NCBI GenBank assembly: GCA_016744725.1
Contig: JADGDW010000035.1
Coordinates: forward strand, 1-30,739
Length of the DNA: 30,739 bases
Direction: 5' to 3'
From: Candidatus Albibeggiatoa sp. nov. BB20
GTDB lineage: Bacteria; Pseudomonadota; Gammaproteobacteria; Beggiatoales; Beggiatoaceae
Of this stretch, positions 9,901 to 17,031 are shown one piece after another. Made by a program: the position numbers and the translations under genes. The notes below the pieces were generated by a model that had not been told where the DNA came from, ran no database searches, and was given only the letters and a program-made list of their open reading frames with translations. Numbering within the stretch: position 1 is the first letter of the stretch; each line of letters begins with the position of its first letter.

Positions 9901-12287
9901 TGGAATTAAAAACCCGTTTTACGGTTCATACTCAAATTCGTCATTGGCACGAACCATTAGCTGATATTTTGCCTGCTTTAAAACAAGTGTATCAAGATAC
10001 TTTAGAAACAGGTGATTTAAATCAAGCGGCTCTGATTGCATATCATTATCACATGGGCTTATTTCTCAGTGGTCAAGATTTAAAACAACTTAATATCGAA
10101 GTTAAAAATAATTTATCTGAAATTGGCAGTTTAAAACAAGTTGAATCTTTAGTTTATGCACGTATTTATGGTCAAAGCCTACAATATTTATTACAAGCAG
10201 ATATGAAACAAATTGAAGATTTTCAAAAGGGTATTATGTTACAGGGTGATATTTATGATGAAACATTGATGTTAACACGACATTCTCATGAAAATGACCA
10301 AATGGCTCTGTTTAATCTGTATTTTCATAAAATGTTATTGTGTTACTGGTTTTATGCTTATCCTCAGGCTTTATCAAATGCCGAGAAAGCGCAACAATTT
10401 ATTAATAGCGTGATTGGTTTGCCGCTTTACCCCAGTTTCCATTTTTATTTAGGCCTTATTTATTTGGCTTTATTGCCACAATCCGCTGGTAATGAAAAGG
10501 GATTATTTTTATACGAAATCAAACGTATTCAGAAAAAAATGAAATATTGGGCGAAACAATCACCAGAAAATTATGCGCATAAATATCAATTGATTCAGGC
10601 CGAAATCGCTGCCAAAGATAAATCCGTTGAGTTGGCAAAAGACTGTTATGAGCAAGCTGCTCAACTGGCTCAAAAACAAGGTTATTTGCAAGAAGAGGCT
10701 TTAATTTGTGAACAGGCAGCTCAATTCCTATTTCACATACACAAACCACGTTTAGCCCAAGTGTATTTGCATGATGCACACTATGCGTATACGCAATGGG
10801 GAGCTAAAGCCAAAGCATTGTTATTAGAGAAAAAATACAGTCAATTTCTCTTGGCCAGCCGACATAAATCCAAAGATAAAACCACGACCACATCCTCCCA
10901 TTTTATTGACACCATAGAACATAGCCCTTCCGCGATTGATTTGGCCAGTGTCTTAAAATCAGTACAAACCATTGCCAGTGAAATTGTGTTAGAGCAGTTA
11001 TTAAAAAAGCAGATGAAGATTGTGATTGAGAATGCAGGTGCGCAACGTGGCACATTAATTTTAGATAAAAATGGCAAATGGGTGATTGAAGCGGAAGGCG
11101 ATAGTGGAATCTCGGTATTGCAATCAATTCCAATCAGGGATTTTAGTGCAGGATTGCCGATTACTTTGATTAATTATGTAATACGTTCTCAACAAGCAGT
11201 GGTTTTACATCATGCAGCACAGGAGGGTGATTTTACTTTTGATCCGCATTTTGTGCATCATAATGCTAAGTCGGTATTGTGTTTGCCATTGATTAATCAG
11301 GGTAAATTACACGGTATTCTGTATTTGGAAAATCATTTAGCGACTCATGTGTTTACTCCAGATCGTTTGGAAATTTTAAATATTTTTTCTTCACAAATGG
11401 CGATTTCTATCGAAAATGCGCGTTTATATGCAAATTTAGAAGATAAAGTGAAAGAGCGTACTTTAGAAATTGAAATGCAGAAGCAGGAATTGTCCAATAC
11501 TTTGGAAAAATTACAGTCGGCGCAACAGCAATTGGTTGAGTCAGAGAAAATGGCTGCGTTGGGTAATTTGGTTGCAGGTATCGCACATGAAATTAATACT
11601 CCTGTTGGTATTGGTGTTACCGCCGCATCTAAATTAAAAAGTTTAACTGTTGATTTACAAAAGCTTTATCAAGCCGATAATATGAAGCGCAGTGATTTAG
11701 AAAAATATTTAGCATCTGGATTGCAAGGGGCTGAATTTGTTTTAAATAATCTCAGTCGTGCCAATGAATTGATTCAAAGTTTTAAACAAGTGGCTGTTGA
11801 CCAATCGACAGAGCAAAAACGCACTTTTGAATTACGTGAGTATTTAGATGAGATTTTATTAAGTCTGCATCCAAAATTAAAGCGTACAAAACATCATATT
11901 AGTCTTCATTGTGAACAAAGAATTGTTTTATCTAGCTATCCTAGCGCATTTTATCAAATTATTAGTAATTTAATTATGAATTCTCTGATTCATGGCTTTG
12001 GAAATCATTCAGAAGGTCACATTTCATTAGATACTGAAATCATTGAGGAAGTGGATTTACGTCTGATTTATCAAGACAACGGGCAAGGTGTTGCTGAATC
12101 TAATTTGAAGAATATTTTCGAGCCTTTTTTCACAACCAATAGGCAGGGCGGTGGCACTGGATTAGGTTTGCATATTGTGTACAATTTAGTAACGCATAAG
12201 CTAGGCGGCCGGATTCAATGTGATAGCGAATTTGGAAAGGGCGTTGTATTTACAATCCAGGTGCCATTGACAACTGTTAGTAATTAA
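6936..12287 (+). CDS. Hybrid Ser/Thr kinase - AAA-type ATPase - GAF - sensor histidine kinase
   Basis: The protein has 1783 residues. Residues about 1-270 form a Hanks-type kinase domain: K36 in VILKIL, H127-R-D129 catalytic loop, D148-F-G150, and MSPEQTG near the activation segment. The Gly-rich loop is degenerate (IHEGNKSLIYRA), as is common in this family. Residues about 300-600 form a STAND/AAA-like ATPase with Walker A GYPGVGKT (328-335) and Walker B around FLDNLHWAD (D459). A long helical, TPR-like region covers about 650-1320. A GAF-like domain follows at about 1350-1490, then a coiled coil. The HisKA H-box is GIAHEIN (H1551). The HATPase has the N-box NLIMNSL, G1 DNGQGV, F-box FEPFFTT and G2 GGGTGLGL near 1740. 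No transmembrane segment is seen, so it is cytoplasmic. These are multi-input signalling kinases of cyanobacteria and large sulfur bacteria. No response regulator is adjacent. Confidence 0.93.
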   Translation: MNMLPGYEIRDKIHEGNKSLIYRAQRIADNTKVILKILTDERPSPERIARFRQEFEINKKLEDVRGIVQAYSLEHYQHRWFMVLEDFGGQSLDQLVKKHSVDLISFLKMSIDISDILAHIHQKHIIHRDINPSNIVIHPETAEVKLIDFGLSSVLLQDSGDFSAPMLEGTFAYMSPEQTGRINQAMDSRTDFYSLGVTLYELITQRLPFDNTDPIALIHAHIAKYPTPPQQIKPTIPRTISNIIMKLMQKNIAERYQSAFGIQADLISCLMQLEANGDIENITLGENDISPIFQISQKLYDRASEIDILLSTLEQVREGKNQILMLTGYPGVGKTALVKTVHDPLTDSQGYFVRCHFERNDRHQQPYRAILQAFQDLVKQLLIENENKLEAWNERFSKALGVNGRIMTEAIPELELIIGRQACVTRLSTEGHQARLSLTLQRFILTFTQPKYPLVIFLDNLHWADAASLHLLNPLMTMAEHYLFIITAYQDNNNQRIQPLIHTFAGLEAANVTVKKIALLPLTLSAITQLLTDTLSCDEQRAQMLASLVLEKTGGNPYFINEFLKSLHAAKLIQFDLESLTWDWNLDKIHAEAMMTENVIDLLASKIQRLPNATQQCLKLAACIGYQFSIETLEKLSEQAVISLWDAVAEGLIVPVEPKSDYVPYHSLPSQESTGTSDSYQVLTQYRFTHDRIQQAAYSLIPIEYKQHIHKQVGELLLQIIPSQKIEQHIFDIVNQLNMAMPLIVKPEMRLQLAHLNLLAGRKARVAAAYGRGLKYLSTGILLLGSHSWQKHYELTLSLTIEAAETAFLCGDMVQMKGLAEIVLQQAQNVLDKVPIYELKIHANIATHKPVEAINMARQVLQQLNIHFPNTPSHFGLLKALWHNQWLIGRRKNIHLAHLPIMTDPSKLATLRILSSIGAPAYHAVPELIPLLTCKAVHLCLRYGNAPASAYVYASYGVMLCSLIQDIPRGYEFGQLALDLVASANNKSLELKTRFTVHTQIRHWHEPLADILPALKQVYQDTLETGDLNQAALIAYHYHMGLFLSGQDLKQLNIEVKNNLSEIGSLKQVESLVYARIYGQSLQYLLQADMKQIEDFQKGIMLQGDIYDETLMLTRHSHENDQMALFNLYFHKMLLCYWFYAYPQALSNAEKAQQFINSVIGLPLYPSFHFYLGLIYLALLPQSAGNEKGLFLYEIKRIQKKMKYWAKQSPENYAHKYQLIQAEIAAKDKSVELAKDCYEQAAQLAQKQGYLQEEALICEQAAQFLFHIHKPRLAQVYLHDAHYAYTQWGAKAKALLLEKKYSQFLLASRHKSKDKTTTTSSHFIDTIEHSPSAIDLASVLKSVQTIASEIVLEQLLKKQMKIVIENAGAQRGTLILDKNGKWVIEAEGDSGISVLQSIPIRDFSAGLPITLINYVIRSQQAVVLHHAAQEGDFTFDPHFVHHNAKSVLCLPLINQGKLHGILYLENHLATHVFTPDRLEILNIFSSQMAISIENARLYANLEDKVKERTLEIEMQKQELSNTLEKLQSAQQQLVESEKMAALGNLVAGIAHEINTPVGIGVTAASKLKSLTVDLQKLYQADNMKRSDLEKYLASGLQGAEFVLNNLSRANELIQSFKQVAVDQSTEQKRTFELREYLDEILLSLHPKLKRTKHHISLHCEQRIVLSSYPSAFYQIISNLIMNSLIHGFGNHSEGHISLDTEIIEEVDLRLIYQDNGQGVAESNLKNIFEPFFTTNRQGGGTGLGLHIVYNLVTHKLGGRIQCDSEFGKGVVFTIQVPLTTVSN

Positions 12288-12341
12288 AATATATAAAAAA
12301 TAGGGTTGTGGTGTCAATCGTAGTAACGGCTAATGACAGCG

Positions 12342-12428
12342 TTTTGAACAAGATGAAATGGATTTAAGGATATGCAGGATTAAAAATCTTGTCTATCCAG
12401 TCATCTGTTAAATCCTGTTCAGAAATCT
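12342..12428. repeat. Dispersed repeat at the left border of the CRISPR/TA region
   Basis: The stretch TTGAACAAGATGAAA...AGGATTAAAAATC...CCAGTCATC.GTTAAATCCTGTTC leads straight into a CRISPR repeat. A close copy lies at 24419-24504 at the other end of the region, again directly before a repeat. A shorter related piece (AATCCTGT.TATCCAGTCATC) is at about 20080. The element is non-coding. The gap 12288-12564 otherwise holds only the repeat, spacer and leader described next. Confidence 0.55.
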
Positions 12429-12509
12429 ACAGCCTAAACGGCTAAGGTCTGTGCGACCCTGACCATGTTGAATATGAACGACTGCATAATCAAAAGTCTC
12501 AACAGCTAA
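12429..12509 (-). CRISPR. Mini CRISPR array A1 (2 partial repeats, 1 spacer)
   Basis: A 3'-trimmed repeat (12429-12457), a 38-nt spacer and a repeat with an internal 9-nt deletion (12496-12509). Orientation is the same as the main array. Confidence 0.7.
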
Positions 12510-12564
12510 CGAAAACTACTTTTTAAAGAACGATTCAATCACTCAAATCTTAGCCGAAACATCG
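12510..12564 (-). promoter_or_regulatory. CRISPR leader-like sequence L1
   Basis: It lies between the RelE stop and the first repeat of A1. Read on the minus strand it contains GATTGAATCGTTCTTTAAAA followed by AGTAGTTTTC, the block shared by ten such sites in this region. Its position and AT-rich character fit a CRISPR leader; this is inferred. Confidence 0.55.
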
Positions 12565-12831
12565 TTATGGGAAATAGCGGTAAATATCTTTGCGATGTAG
12601 GCAACGGACAAAAATGAGCCTATTCTCATGTAGTGAAACTCCTAGTCTGTAATCGCCTGCTCTGATTCTATAAAATTGATTATAGCCACGCATTTTTTTA
12701 AGGTGATTGATTTGTTGTATGGATTCTGCTTGTTTACAGGTTTCGATGATGGTTTTAATTTTGTCTAACGTATTTTGATTATTAATATTTTGTAGGTCTT
12801 TTAGAAATCGTGATTCATATTTGACTTCCAT
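12565..12831 (-). CDS. RelE/ParE-family toxin (cassette 1)
   Basis: The 88-residue protein has the compact RelE fold pattern: VKYESRFLKDLQ at the start, KKMRGYNQFYRIRAGDYRLGV in the middle (the core beta strands) and a basic, aromatic end LHRKDIYRYFP. Related toxins cleave ribosome-bound mRNA. It overlaps its upstream antitoxin gene by 17 bp and would be translated from the same mRNA. It closely parallels the RelE toxin of cassette 4, with which it shares the HR(K/R)DIYRYFP ending. The stop codon lies directly before the leader-like sequence and mini-array A1. Confidence 0.85.
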   Translation of the reverse strand: MEVKYESRFLKDLQNINNQNTLDKIKTIIETCKQAESIQQINHLKKMRGYNQFYRIRAGDYRLGVSLHENRLIFVRCLHRKDIYRYFP

Positions 12832-13036
12832 TGTTTTGACCTTTTAATGCAGCGAAAATCTCGTCTTCTTCCACAAAGTCATTTTGCAAACCTTCTTCAA
12901 TCGCATTGCTCAATCCGACTTCTTCCATTGCTTCTAGTAATAATTCTTTAAATAGTGATTTTTCGGTGTGCATGATTTCGATAAGAACTTCGGTTAAAAG
13001 TGCTTTGGTATTGGCATCGTTGATGGTGAGTTGCAT
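12815..13036 (-). CDS. Probable antitoxin of cassette 1
   Basis: The 73-residue acidic protein begins MQLTINDANTKALLTEVLIE and ends in a Glu/Asp-rich tail. It matches no named antitoxin family that I can recognise. Its size, acidity, position upstream of and overlap with a RelE-type toxin identify it as the antitoxin. Antitoxin plus operator DNA normally represses such operons. The 89 bp upstream, before the CRISPR repeat at 13126, must hold the promoter. Confidence 0.7.
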   Translation of the reverse strand: MQLTINDANTKALLTEVLIEIMHTEKSLFKELLLEAMEEVGLSNAIEEGLQNDFVEEDEIFAALKGQNNGSQI

Positions 13037-13125
13037 GGGGATGTTCTCTTTGATGGGATGATTTTATTATCAGTAATAAAGTTGAAATCTGCAAGTATTC
13101 ACTTTTTTCGGTGACCCGTTATAAA

Positions 13126-13220
13126 GTCTCAACAGCCTAAACGGCTAAGGTCTGTGCGACTGTAGTTATGGTGATTTTAACAACTTTGTGGTATTTAGTC
13201 TCAACAGCCTAAACGGCTAA
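13126..13220 (-). CRISPR. Mini CRISPR array A2 (2 repeats, 1 spacer)
   Basis: A full 35-nt repeat (13126-13160; variant GGTCTGTGCGAC), a 37-nt spacer, and a leader-proximal repeat (13198-13220) that lacks the last 12 nt on the plus strand and runs into leader sequence. Confidence 0.82.
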
Positions 13221-13291
13221 CGAAAACTATTTTTTAAAGAACGATCCAAAAAGCTAAATCCTAGTCCAACTATCGCTAAAAAACAATCTTA
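13221..13291 (-). promoter_or_regulatory. CRISPR leader-like sequence L2
   Basis: It carries the conserved CGAAAACTATTTTTTAAAGA and AAATCCTAGTCCAACTATCG blocks (plus-strand reading) between repeat and gene stop. It is nearly identical to the copies at 16413 and 22590. Confidence 0.6.
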
Positions 13292-13759
13292 TCATTCTTG
13301 TTGCGGATAAAAATTCTCATTTAATAACTGTTCGATTGAATAAGGGCAAACGTTTGGAAAAGTCTCAGGAGATAATTGTGTTTCTTTCGCTGCTAAATCA
13401 ACAGCATCTGCAAAGGCTTCTTCAATGGCTACGGCAAAGTAGGATTTTAAACTCGGACTCATTTTTAATTGTCTTATAATTTGCTTCCGTTGTTCATTAA
13501 TGGAACGTTTCCAGCTTTTACCATCGAATTCTTGCCATATTCCAGAAAGTTGTTTGAATTGAAATTGCCATTTTAGTAAATGCGCTATTAGAATAATGAG
13601 ATGGCTGATGAGTTCATGTCTATCACGCTTCGCCATGCTTTCTAATTCCTCAATCAATAAGTCTGTATCAATTTCATCCCATTTTTTAGTACGTATCAGC
13701 TCTATGTTGTGATAAACCCAAGCATAAAAATCTTTTTCGTAAAGCTGTTGCGTTTGCAT
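13292..13759 (-). CDS. DUF29-family protein (cassette 2)
   Basis: The 155-residue protein has the DUF29 signature: LYEKDFYAWVYHNIELIR, then DLLIEELESMAKRDRHELIS and LIILIAHLLKWQFQ. DUF29 has no known biochemical function and is frequent in cyanobacteria and sulfur bacteria near TA and mobile genes. Here it occupies a slot otherwise held by TA operons, with the same leader-like sequence and mini-array after it. A second copy at 16479-16946 is almost identical for the first 71 residues and the last 18 but diverges in between. No partner gene is adjacent. If it is a toxin or antitoxin it acts without a second protein; that is speculation. Confidence 0.85.
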   Translation of the reverse strand: MQTQQLYEKDFYAWVYHNIELIRTKKWDEIDTDLLIEELESMAKRDRHELISHLIILIAHLLKWQFQFKQLSGIWQEFDGKSWKRSINEQRKQIIRQLKMSPSLKSYFAVAIEEAFADAVDLAAKETQLSPETFPNVCPYSIEQLLNENFYPQQE

Positions 13760-13849
13760 GATTCTGTCTCTGATTTGAATCGGTATTCTTATAGTTTAGC
13801 AAAATTCAGTAAACAATTATCAAGGTTGTATGCTTTTTGTTAATTGACC

Positions 13850-13937
13850 ACAGCCTAAACGGCTAATGTCTGTGCGACTCAATCTGGTGAAGCATTCATT
13901 TCGACTATTGACAAGTCTCAACAGCCTAAACGGCTAA
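13850..13937 (-). CRISPR. Mini CRISPR array A3 (2 repeats, 1 spacer)
   Basis: A terminal repeat missing its GTCTCA end (13850-13878), a 36-nt spacer, and a leader-proximal repeat (13915-13937). A degenerate distal repeat and leader-fused proximal repeat are the normal ends of an array. Confidence 0.8.
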
Positions 13938-14006
13938 ATTTAATTACCTTGTTAAAGAACGATCCAAAAAGCTAAATCCTAGCCTAACTATCGCAAAAAA
14001 ACAATA
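13938..14006 (-). promoter_or_regulatory. CRISPR leader-like sequence L3
   Basis: It shares TTGTTAAAGAACGATCCAAA and CTAAATCCTAGCC with the other leader-like copies; the repeat-proximal end is a variant (ATTTAATTACC). Confidence 0.55.
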
Positions 14007-14444
14007 TTAGTCTAATAGTATATTTTCAAAGGGATAATGATTTTTCCAGCGATAAGCTCCAAAGTCACGTAAATCAGTAGATAGAATTTGACCATGTCCC
14101 AAATATTCCGCCAAAATGACTAGTGATGCGTCAGCAAAGTCCATTGGTAAATCTGCATATTTATCCATTAGCACCCTCAGTCTAGGGATGTGAGCAGGCT
14201 GTATATTGAATACTTGAAATAGCTCATTTTGATAATGGGCTAGAAATTGTTGTTGGGCTTGGTGGTTAACACGTTGATACAGTAAATAGCTGGTTTCGTT
14301 AACTACTGCACAGGTTGTTATAAATTGTAGGTTATTTGTATGAGTTAAGTGCTCAAGTTTTTGCTTTGCTTGTTTGTGAAAACAGTCTTTTTTATTCGCC
14401 AATGCTAACCAAAACCCCGTATCAGTTATCAGCATATTTCTCAT
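14007..14444 (-). CDS. PIN-domain ribonuclease toxin, VapC-like (cassette 3)
   Basis: The 145-residue protein has the PIN acidic set: D8 in MLITDTGFWLAL, E50 in CAVVNETSYLL, then PMDFADASLVILAE and ILSTDLRDFGAYRW. VapC-type toxins are Mg-dependent endoribonucleases, often against tRNA or rRNA. Its start overlaps the upstream antitoxin gene by 23 bp. ATG 14444 is followed by an in-frame ATG three codons on (MRNM), which could be the true start. Confidence 0.85.
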   Translation of the reverse strand: MRNMLITDTGFWLALANKKDCFHKQAKQKLEHLTHTNNLQFITTCAVVNETSYLLYQRVNHQAQQQFLAHYQNELFQVFNIQPAHIPRLRVLMDKYADLPMDFADASLVILAEYLGHGQILSTDLRDFGAYRWKNHYPFENILLD

Positions 14445-14670
14445 CCATTATTTTGCTTAATTCATCCTTATAATGAGTGGATAACATTGGGTCAGCTTCT
14501 CCACAACCTATAAAGCCAGACTCTAAGATTGCTTTGGCAGGGTTTTGTTCAATTGATTGCTTCGCTCTAAATGCTAATTTTTGTTGAATCAATTGCTCAA
14601 GTTCTTCTAGTTTTTCAAAGGGCAGTTGTTCGACTAGGTGTTTTAGGTTAATTGGTTCTAGTGTGTGCAT
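14422..14670 (-). CDS. Probable antitoxin of cassette 3
   Basis: An ATG at 14670 gives 82 residues beginning MHTLEPINLKHLVEQLPFEK. The frame can extend to a TTG at 14703, less likely. The N-terminal motif LxxLVEQLPxEKLEELEQLI is the helical dimerisation pattern of several VapB-like or DUF2281-like antitoxins; the C-terminus is acidic (DPMLSTHYKDELSKIMDEK). It lies upstream of and overlaps the PIN toxin. Confidence 0.7.
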   Translation of the reverse strand: MHTLEPINLKHLVEQLPFEKLEELEQLIQQKLAFRAKQSIEQNPAKAILESGFIGCGEADPMLSTHYKDELSKIMDEKYADN

Positions 14671-14773
14671 AAGATTTTTATAAAAATAAAGGATATAAAT
14701 CAAAGTATCCTAAAAAAACCTTGATTTTGCAAACGCTTTCCAGTTACCCAGTTTTTTTAATTAACTGAAAAGG

Positions 14774-14861
14774 ACAGCCTAAACGGCTAATGCCTGTGCG
14801 ACCAATATTTACCCTTCATTTAATGAAGCAGATATTAAGTCTCAACAGCCTAAACGGCTAA
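14774..14861 (-). CRISPR. Mini CRISPR array A4 (2 repeats, 1 spacer)
   Basis: A terminal repeat (14774-14802, with ATGCCTGTGCGAC variation), a 36-nt spacer, and a leader-proximal repeat (14839-14861). Confidence 0.8.
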
Positions 14862-14930
14862 AGAAAACTATCTTATTAAAGAATGATTCAATAAGTCAAA
14901 TCCTAGCCCAACTATCGCCAGAAAGCAATT
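14862..14930 (-). promoter_or_regulatory. CRISPR leader-like sequence L4
   Basis: It contains GAAAACTATCTTATTAAAGA, then TCAAATCCTAGCCCAACTAT, the same order of blocks as the other copies, and ends at the toxin stop codon. Confidence 0.55.
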
Positions 14931-15200
14931 TTATGGGAAATAGCGGTAAATATCTCGGCGGTGCATGACTATTTGGACAGTGATTGATTCATCTGATTCT
15001 TGTTTAATGCCAACGCGATATGATCCAAACCGAATTTTATAATATCCATCATAACCTTGCATTTTTTCAATTTTTCCTATCTCTGCAAGCGATGTATGCG
15101 TAGGTAGTGTTTCAAATACAAATTGTTCTATTGTTGGGCGGATTTCTGCGGGTAATTTTGCCAGTTGTTTTAAGAATTTCTTGCGATAACTGACTTGCAT
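14931..15200 (-). CDS. RelE/ParE-family toxin (cassette 4)
   Basis: The 89-residue protein begins MQVSYRKKFLKQLAKLP, has IEKMQGYDGYYKIRFGSYRVG in the core and ends in MHRRDIYRYFP. The layout matches the cassette-1 toxin, although identity is moderate. Family toxins are ribosome-dependent mRNA interferases or gyrase inhibitors. Its ATG shares one base with the antitoxin TAA (TAATG), a translational-coupling arrangement. Confidence 0.87.
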   Translation of the reverse strand: MQVSYRKKFLKQLAKLPAEIRPTIEQFVFETLPTHTSLAEIGKIEKMQGYDGYYKIRFGSYRVGIKQESDESITVQIVMHRRDIYRYFP

Positions 15201-15397
15201 TAGTTTTTCTCTAATGTGGCATAGTAGGTTTTCGCTGCATCCATATCCAATATTTCATCATCTTCATATTCTTGGATTAAATGATATAAAGCATAATTTT
15301 CAAGCACTTGCTCAATTTTGTTAAAGGTTTTAATGTCTAATTGAACAGCAATTTTATCGTTTAAGTTATTCACAATGTAGTGAGGTGTGATTTCCAT
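15200..15397 (-). CDS. Probable antitoxin of cassette 4
   Basis: The 65-residue acidic protein begins MEITPHYIVNNLNDKIAVQLDI and has a Glu/Asp-rich YEDDEILDMDAAK segment near the end. The N-terminal beta-strand resembles Phd/RHH-like antitoxins, but the family is not certain. It is immediately upstream of a RelE-type toxin with a 1-bp overlap, so the pair is clear. Confidence 0.72.
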   Translation of the reverse strand: MEITPHYIVNNLNDKIAVQLDIKTFNKIEQVLENYALYHLIQEYEDDEILDMDAAKTYYATLEKN

Positions 15398-15479
15398 AAA
15401 TACATACCCTAAGGTGTTTGTTTCAGTATGAGTTTAGCTGAATAGTGAAAGGTTTTTTTACTGATAACTGAAAAAAAGG

Positions 15480-15633
15480 ACAGCCTAAACGGCTAAGGTC
15501 TGTGCGACTTATGCTTAAGTCTTTGTTGCATAGCCTAAACAAAAGGTCTCAACAGCCTAAGCGGCTAAGGTCTCTGTGCGACTTAATTGGATGGATTATT
15601 GGCATGGAAGATGAGGAAAGTCTCAACAGCTAA
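15480..15633 (-). CRISPR. Mini CRISPR array A5 (3 repeats, 2 spacers)
   Basis: A terminal partial repeat (15480-15508); a 37-nt repeat with a 2-nt insertion and one substitution (15546-15582); a leader-proximal repeat with the same 9-nt internal deletion seen in A1 (15620-15633). The first spacer itself contains AGCCTAAAC. Confidence 0.8.
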
Positions 15634-15709
15634 CGAAAACTATTTTTTAAAAACGATTCAATTACTTAAATCCTAGCCCAATCATCACAAAAAACAAGTT
15701 CCTGTGCTT
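15634..15709 (-). promoter_or_regulatory. CRISPR leader-like sequence L5
   Basis: It has CGAAAACTATTTTTTAAAAA, then AAATCCTAGCCCAATCATC, ending just before the YoeB stop. It is a slightly diverged copy. Confidence 0.55.
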
Positions 15710-15964
15710 TTAATAATGGTAACGACAGCCAATAATTTTGATTTGGTCATCAACAATTTCATAAATTAGACGATGTTCATTACTGATACGTCTTGACCAA
15801 CAGCCTGATAATTGATGTTTCAAAGGCTCAGGCTTACCTATTCCAATATAAGGTTCTCTTTGTATAGATTTAATCAGCTCATTAATTTTCTTAAGTATTT
15901 TTTTATCTGTTTGTTGCCAATAAATATATTCCTCCCACGCATCCTCAGTAAAAAATATTTTCAT
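15710..15964 (-). CDS. yoeB: Txe/YoeB-family toxin (cassette 5)
   Basis: The 84-residue protein has all YoeB marks: FTEDAWEEYIYWQQTDKKIL, then GIGKPEPLKHQLSGCWSRRI, then NEHRLIYEI and the terminal CRYHY with the catalytic His/Tyr end. YoeB cleaves mRNA in the ribosomal A site. It overlaps the Phd/YefM gene by 4 bp (ATGA), so the two are translationally coupled. This is the most canonical TA pair in the region. Confidence 0.95.
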   Translation of the reverse strand: MKIFFTEDAWEEYIYWQQTDKKILKKINELIKSIQREPYIGIGKPEPLKHQLSGCWSRRISNEHRLIYEIVDDQIKIIGCRYHY

Positions 15965-16212
15965 TCTTCTAATAACTCTTTTTCTTGAATATTTCCAGTA
16001 CGAGCTTGTTTTAGAGAATGAAGCAATTTATTGGCATTATTAGGATTTGAGAGTAAATAAAATGTTTCCATTAAAGCATCGTATTCTTGCTGGGAAAGCA
16101 ATACGGCAGGCTGGGTTTCACGTTCAATGAGACAAGGTGTATTGGTTTTATAAACTTGTTCACATAGTTCATTTAAATTTTGTTGGGCTTGAGCAAGAGA
16201 AACGACTTGCAT
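15961..16212 (-). CDS. yefM: Phd/YefM-family antitoxin (cassette 5)
   Basis: The 83-residue protein begins MQVVSLAQAQQNLNELCEQV, then LIERETQPAVLLSQQEYDALMET, the Phd/YefM DNA-binding N-terminal domain; the C-terminal tail wraps the YoeB toxin. In this family the antitoxin-toxin complex represses its own promoter, which should lie between 16213 and the repeat at 16293. Confidence 0.93.
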   Translation of the reverse strand: MQVVSLAQAQQNLNELCEQVYKTNTPCLIERETQPAVLLSQQEYDALMETFYLLSNPNNANKLLHSLKQARTGNIQEKELLEE

Positions 16213-16292
16213 AGTATTGTTTCCTGTTTGTTTTCACTAAAATAAGTTTAGCAGATAAACCATAATCAGCTATCAATCTTTTTTTATAATTG

Positions 16293-16412
16293 CTCAACAG
16301 CCTAAACGGCTAAGGTCTGTGCGACTTTTCAATTATCAGTGAACAATTATCAAGGTTGAGTGCTTTTTTGTTAATTGGTCATTGTTAATTGATTTACAGC
16401 CTAAACAGCTAA
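16293..16412 (-). CRISPR. Mini CRISPR array A6 with an unusually long spacer-position insert
   Basis: A repeat missing two end bases (16293-16325), then about 70 nt of AT-rich sequence (CAATTATCAAGGTTGAGTGC, then TTGTTAATTGGTC), then a degenerate repeat with AACAGCT (16396-16412). The long insert closely matches the one between leader and first good repeat of the main array (22496-22572). Confidence 0.72.
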
Positions 16413-16478
16413 CGAAAACTCATTTTTTAAAGAACGATTTAATAATTCTAGTCCAACTATCGCTAAAAAACAATCTTC
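16413..16478 (-). promoter_or_regulatory. CRISPR leader-like sequence L6
   Basis: It has CGAAAACTCATTTTTTAAAG and TAGTCCAACTATCGCTAAAA, a short variant lacking about 10 nt in the middle. Confidence 0.55.
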
Positions 16479-16946
16479 TTATTCTTGTTGCGGATAAAAA
16501 TTCTCATTTAATAACTGTTCGATTGAATAAGGGCATACTTTTGGAAATGTTTTAGCTGGTAGGTTCGTTTCTTTTACTGCAATATTAACTGCATGAGAGT
16601 AAGCTTTTTGTACAGCATCATCAAAGTAGGTATTTAAACTTGGACTCATTTGTAATTGACGCTCAAGTTGATTGCGTTGTTCAATAATCGAGTTTTGCCA
16701 ACTATCTCCTTTAAATTCTTGCCACATTTCAGAAAGTTGTTTGAATTGAAATTGCCATTTTAATAAATGCGCTATTAAAATAATGAGATGGCTGATGAGT
16801 TCATGTCTATCACGTTTCGCCATGCTTTCTAATTCCTCAATCAACAAGTCTGTATCAATTTCATCCCATTTTTTAGTACGTACCAGCTCTATGTTGTGAT
16901 AAACCCAAGCATAAAAATCTTTTTCGTAAAGCTGTTGCGTTTGCAT
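16479..16946 (-). CDS. DUF29-family protein, second copy (cassette 6)
   Basis: The 155-residue protein is a paralogue of the gene at 13292-13759. Residues 1-71 differ at one position (I22V). Residues about 73-136 differ at roughly half the sites (for example GIWQEFDGKSWK versus EMWQEFKGDSWQ). The last 18 residues are identical. The bases just upstream of the start and the leader-like sequence after the stop are also near identical, so a whole cassette was duplicated and only the central coding part diverged. Function is unknown. Confidence 0.85.
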   Translation of the reverse strand: MQTQQLYEKDFYAWVYHNIELVRTKKWDEIDTDLLIEELESMAKRDRHELISHLIILIAHLLKWQFQFKQLSEMWQEFKGDSWQNSIIEQRNQLERQLQMSPSLNTYFDDAVQKAYSHAVNIAVKETNLPAKTFPKVCPYSIEQLLNENFYPQQE

Positions 16947-17031
16947 GATTCTGTCTCTGATTTAAAGCGATATTTTTATAGTTTAGCAAAATTCGATTAT
17001 CAAAGTTGAGTGCTTTTTTTGTTAATTGACC

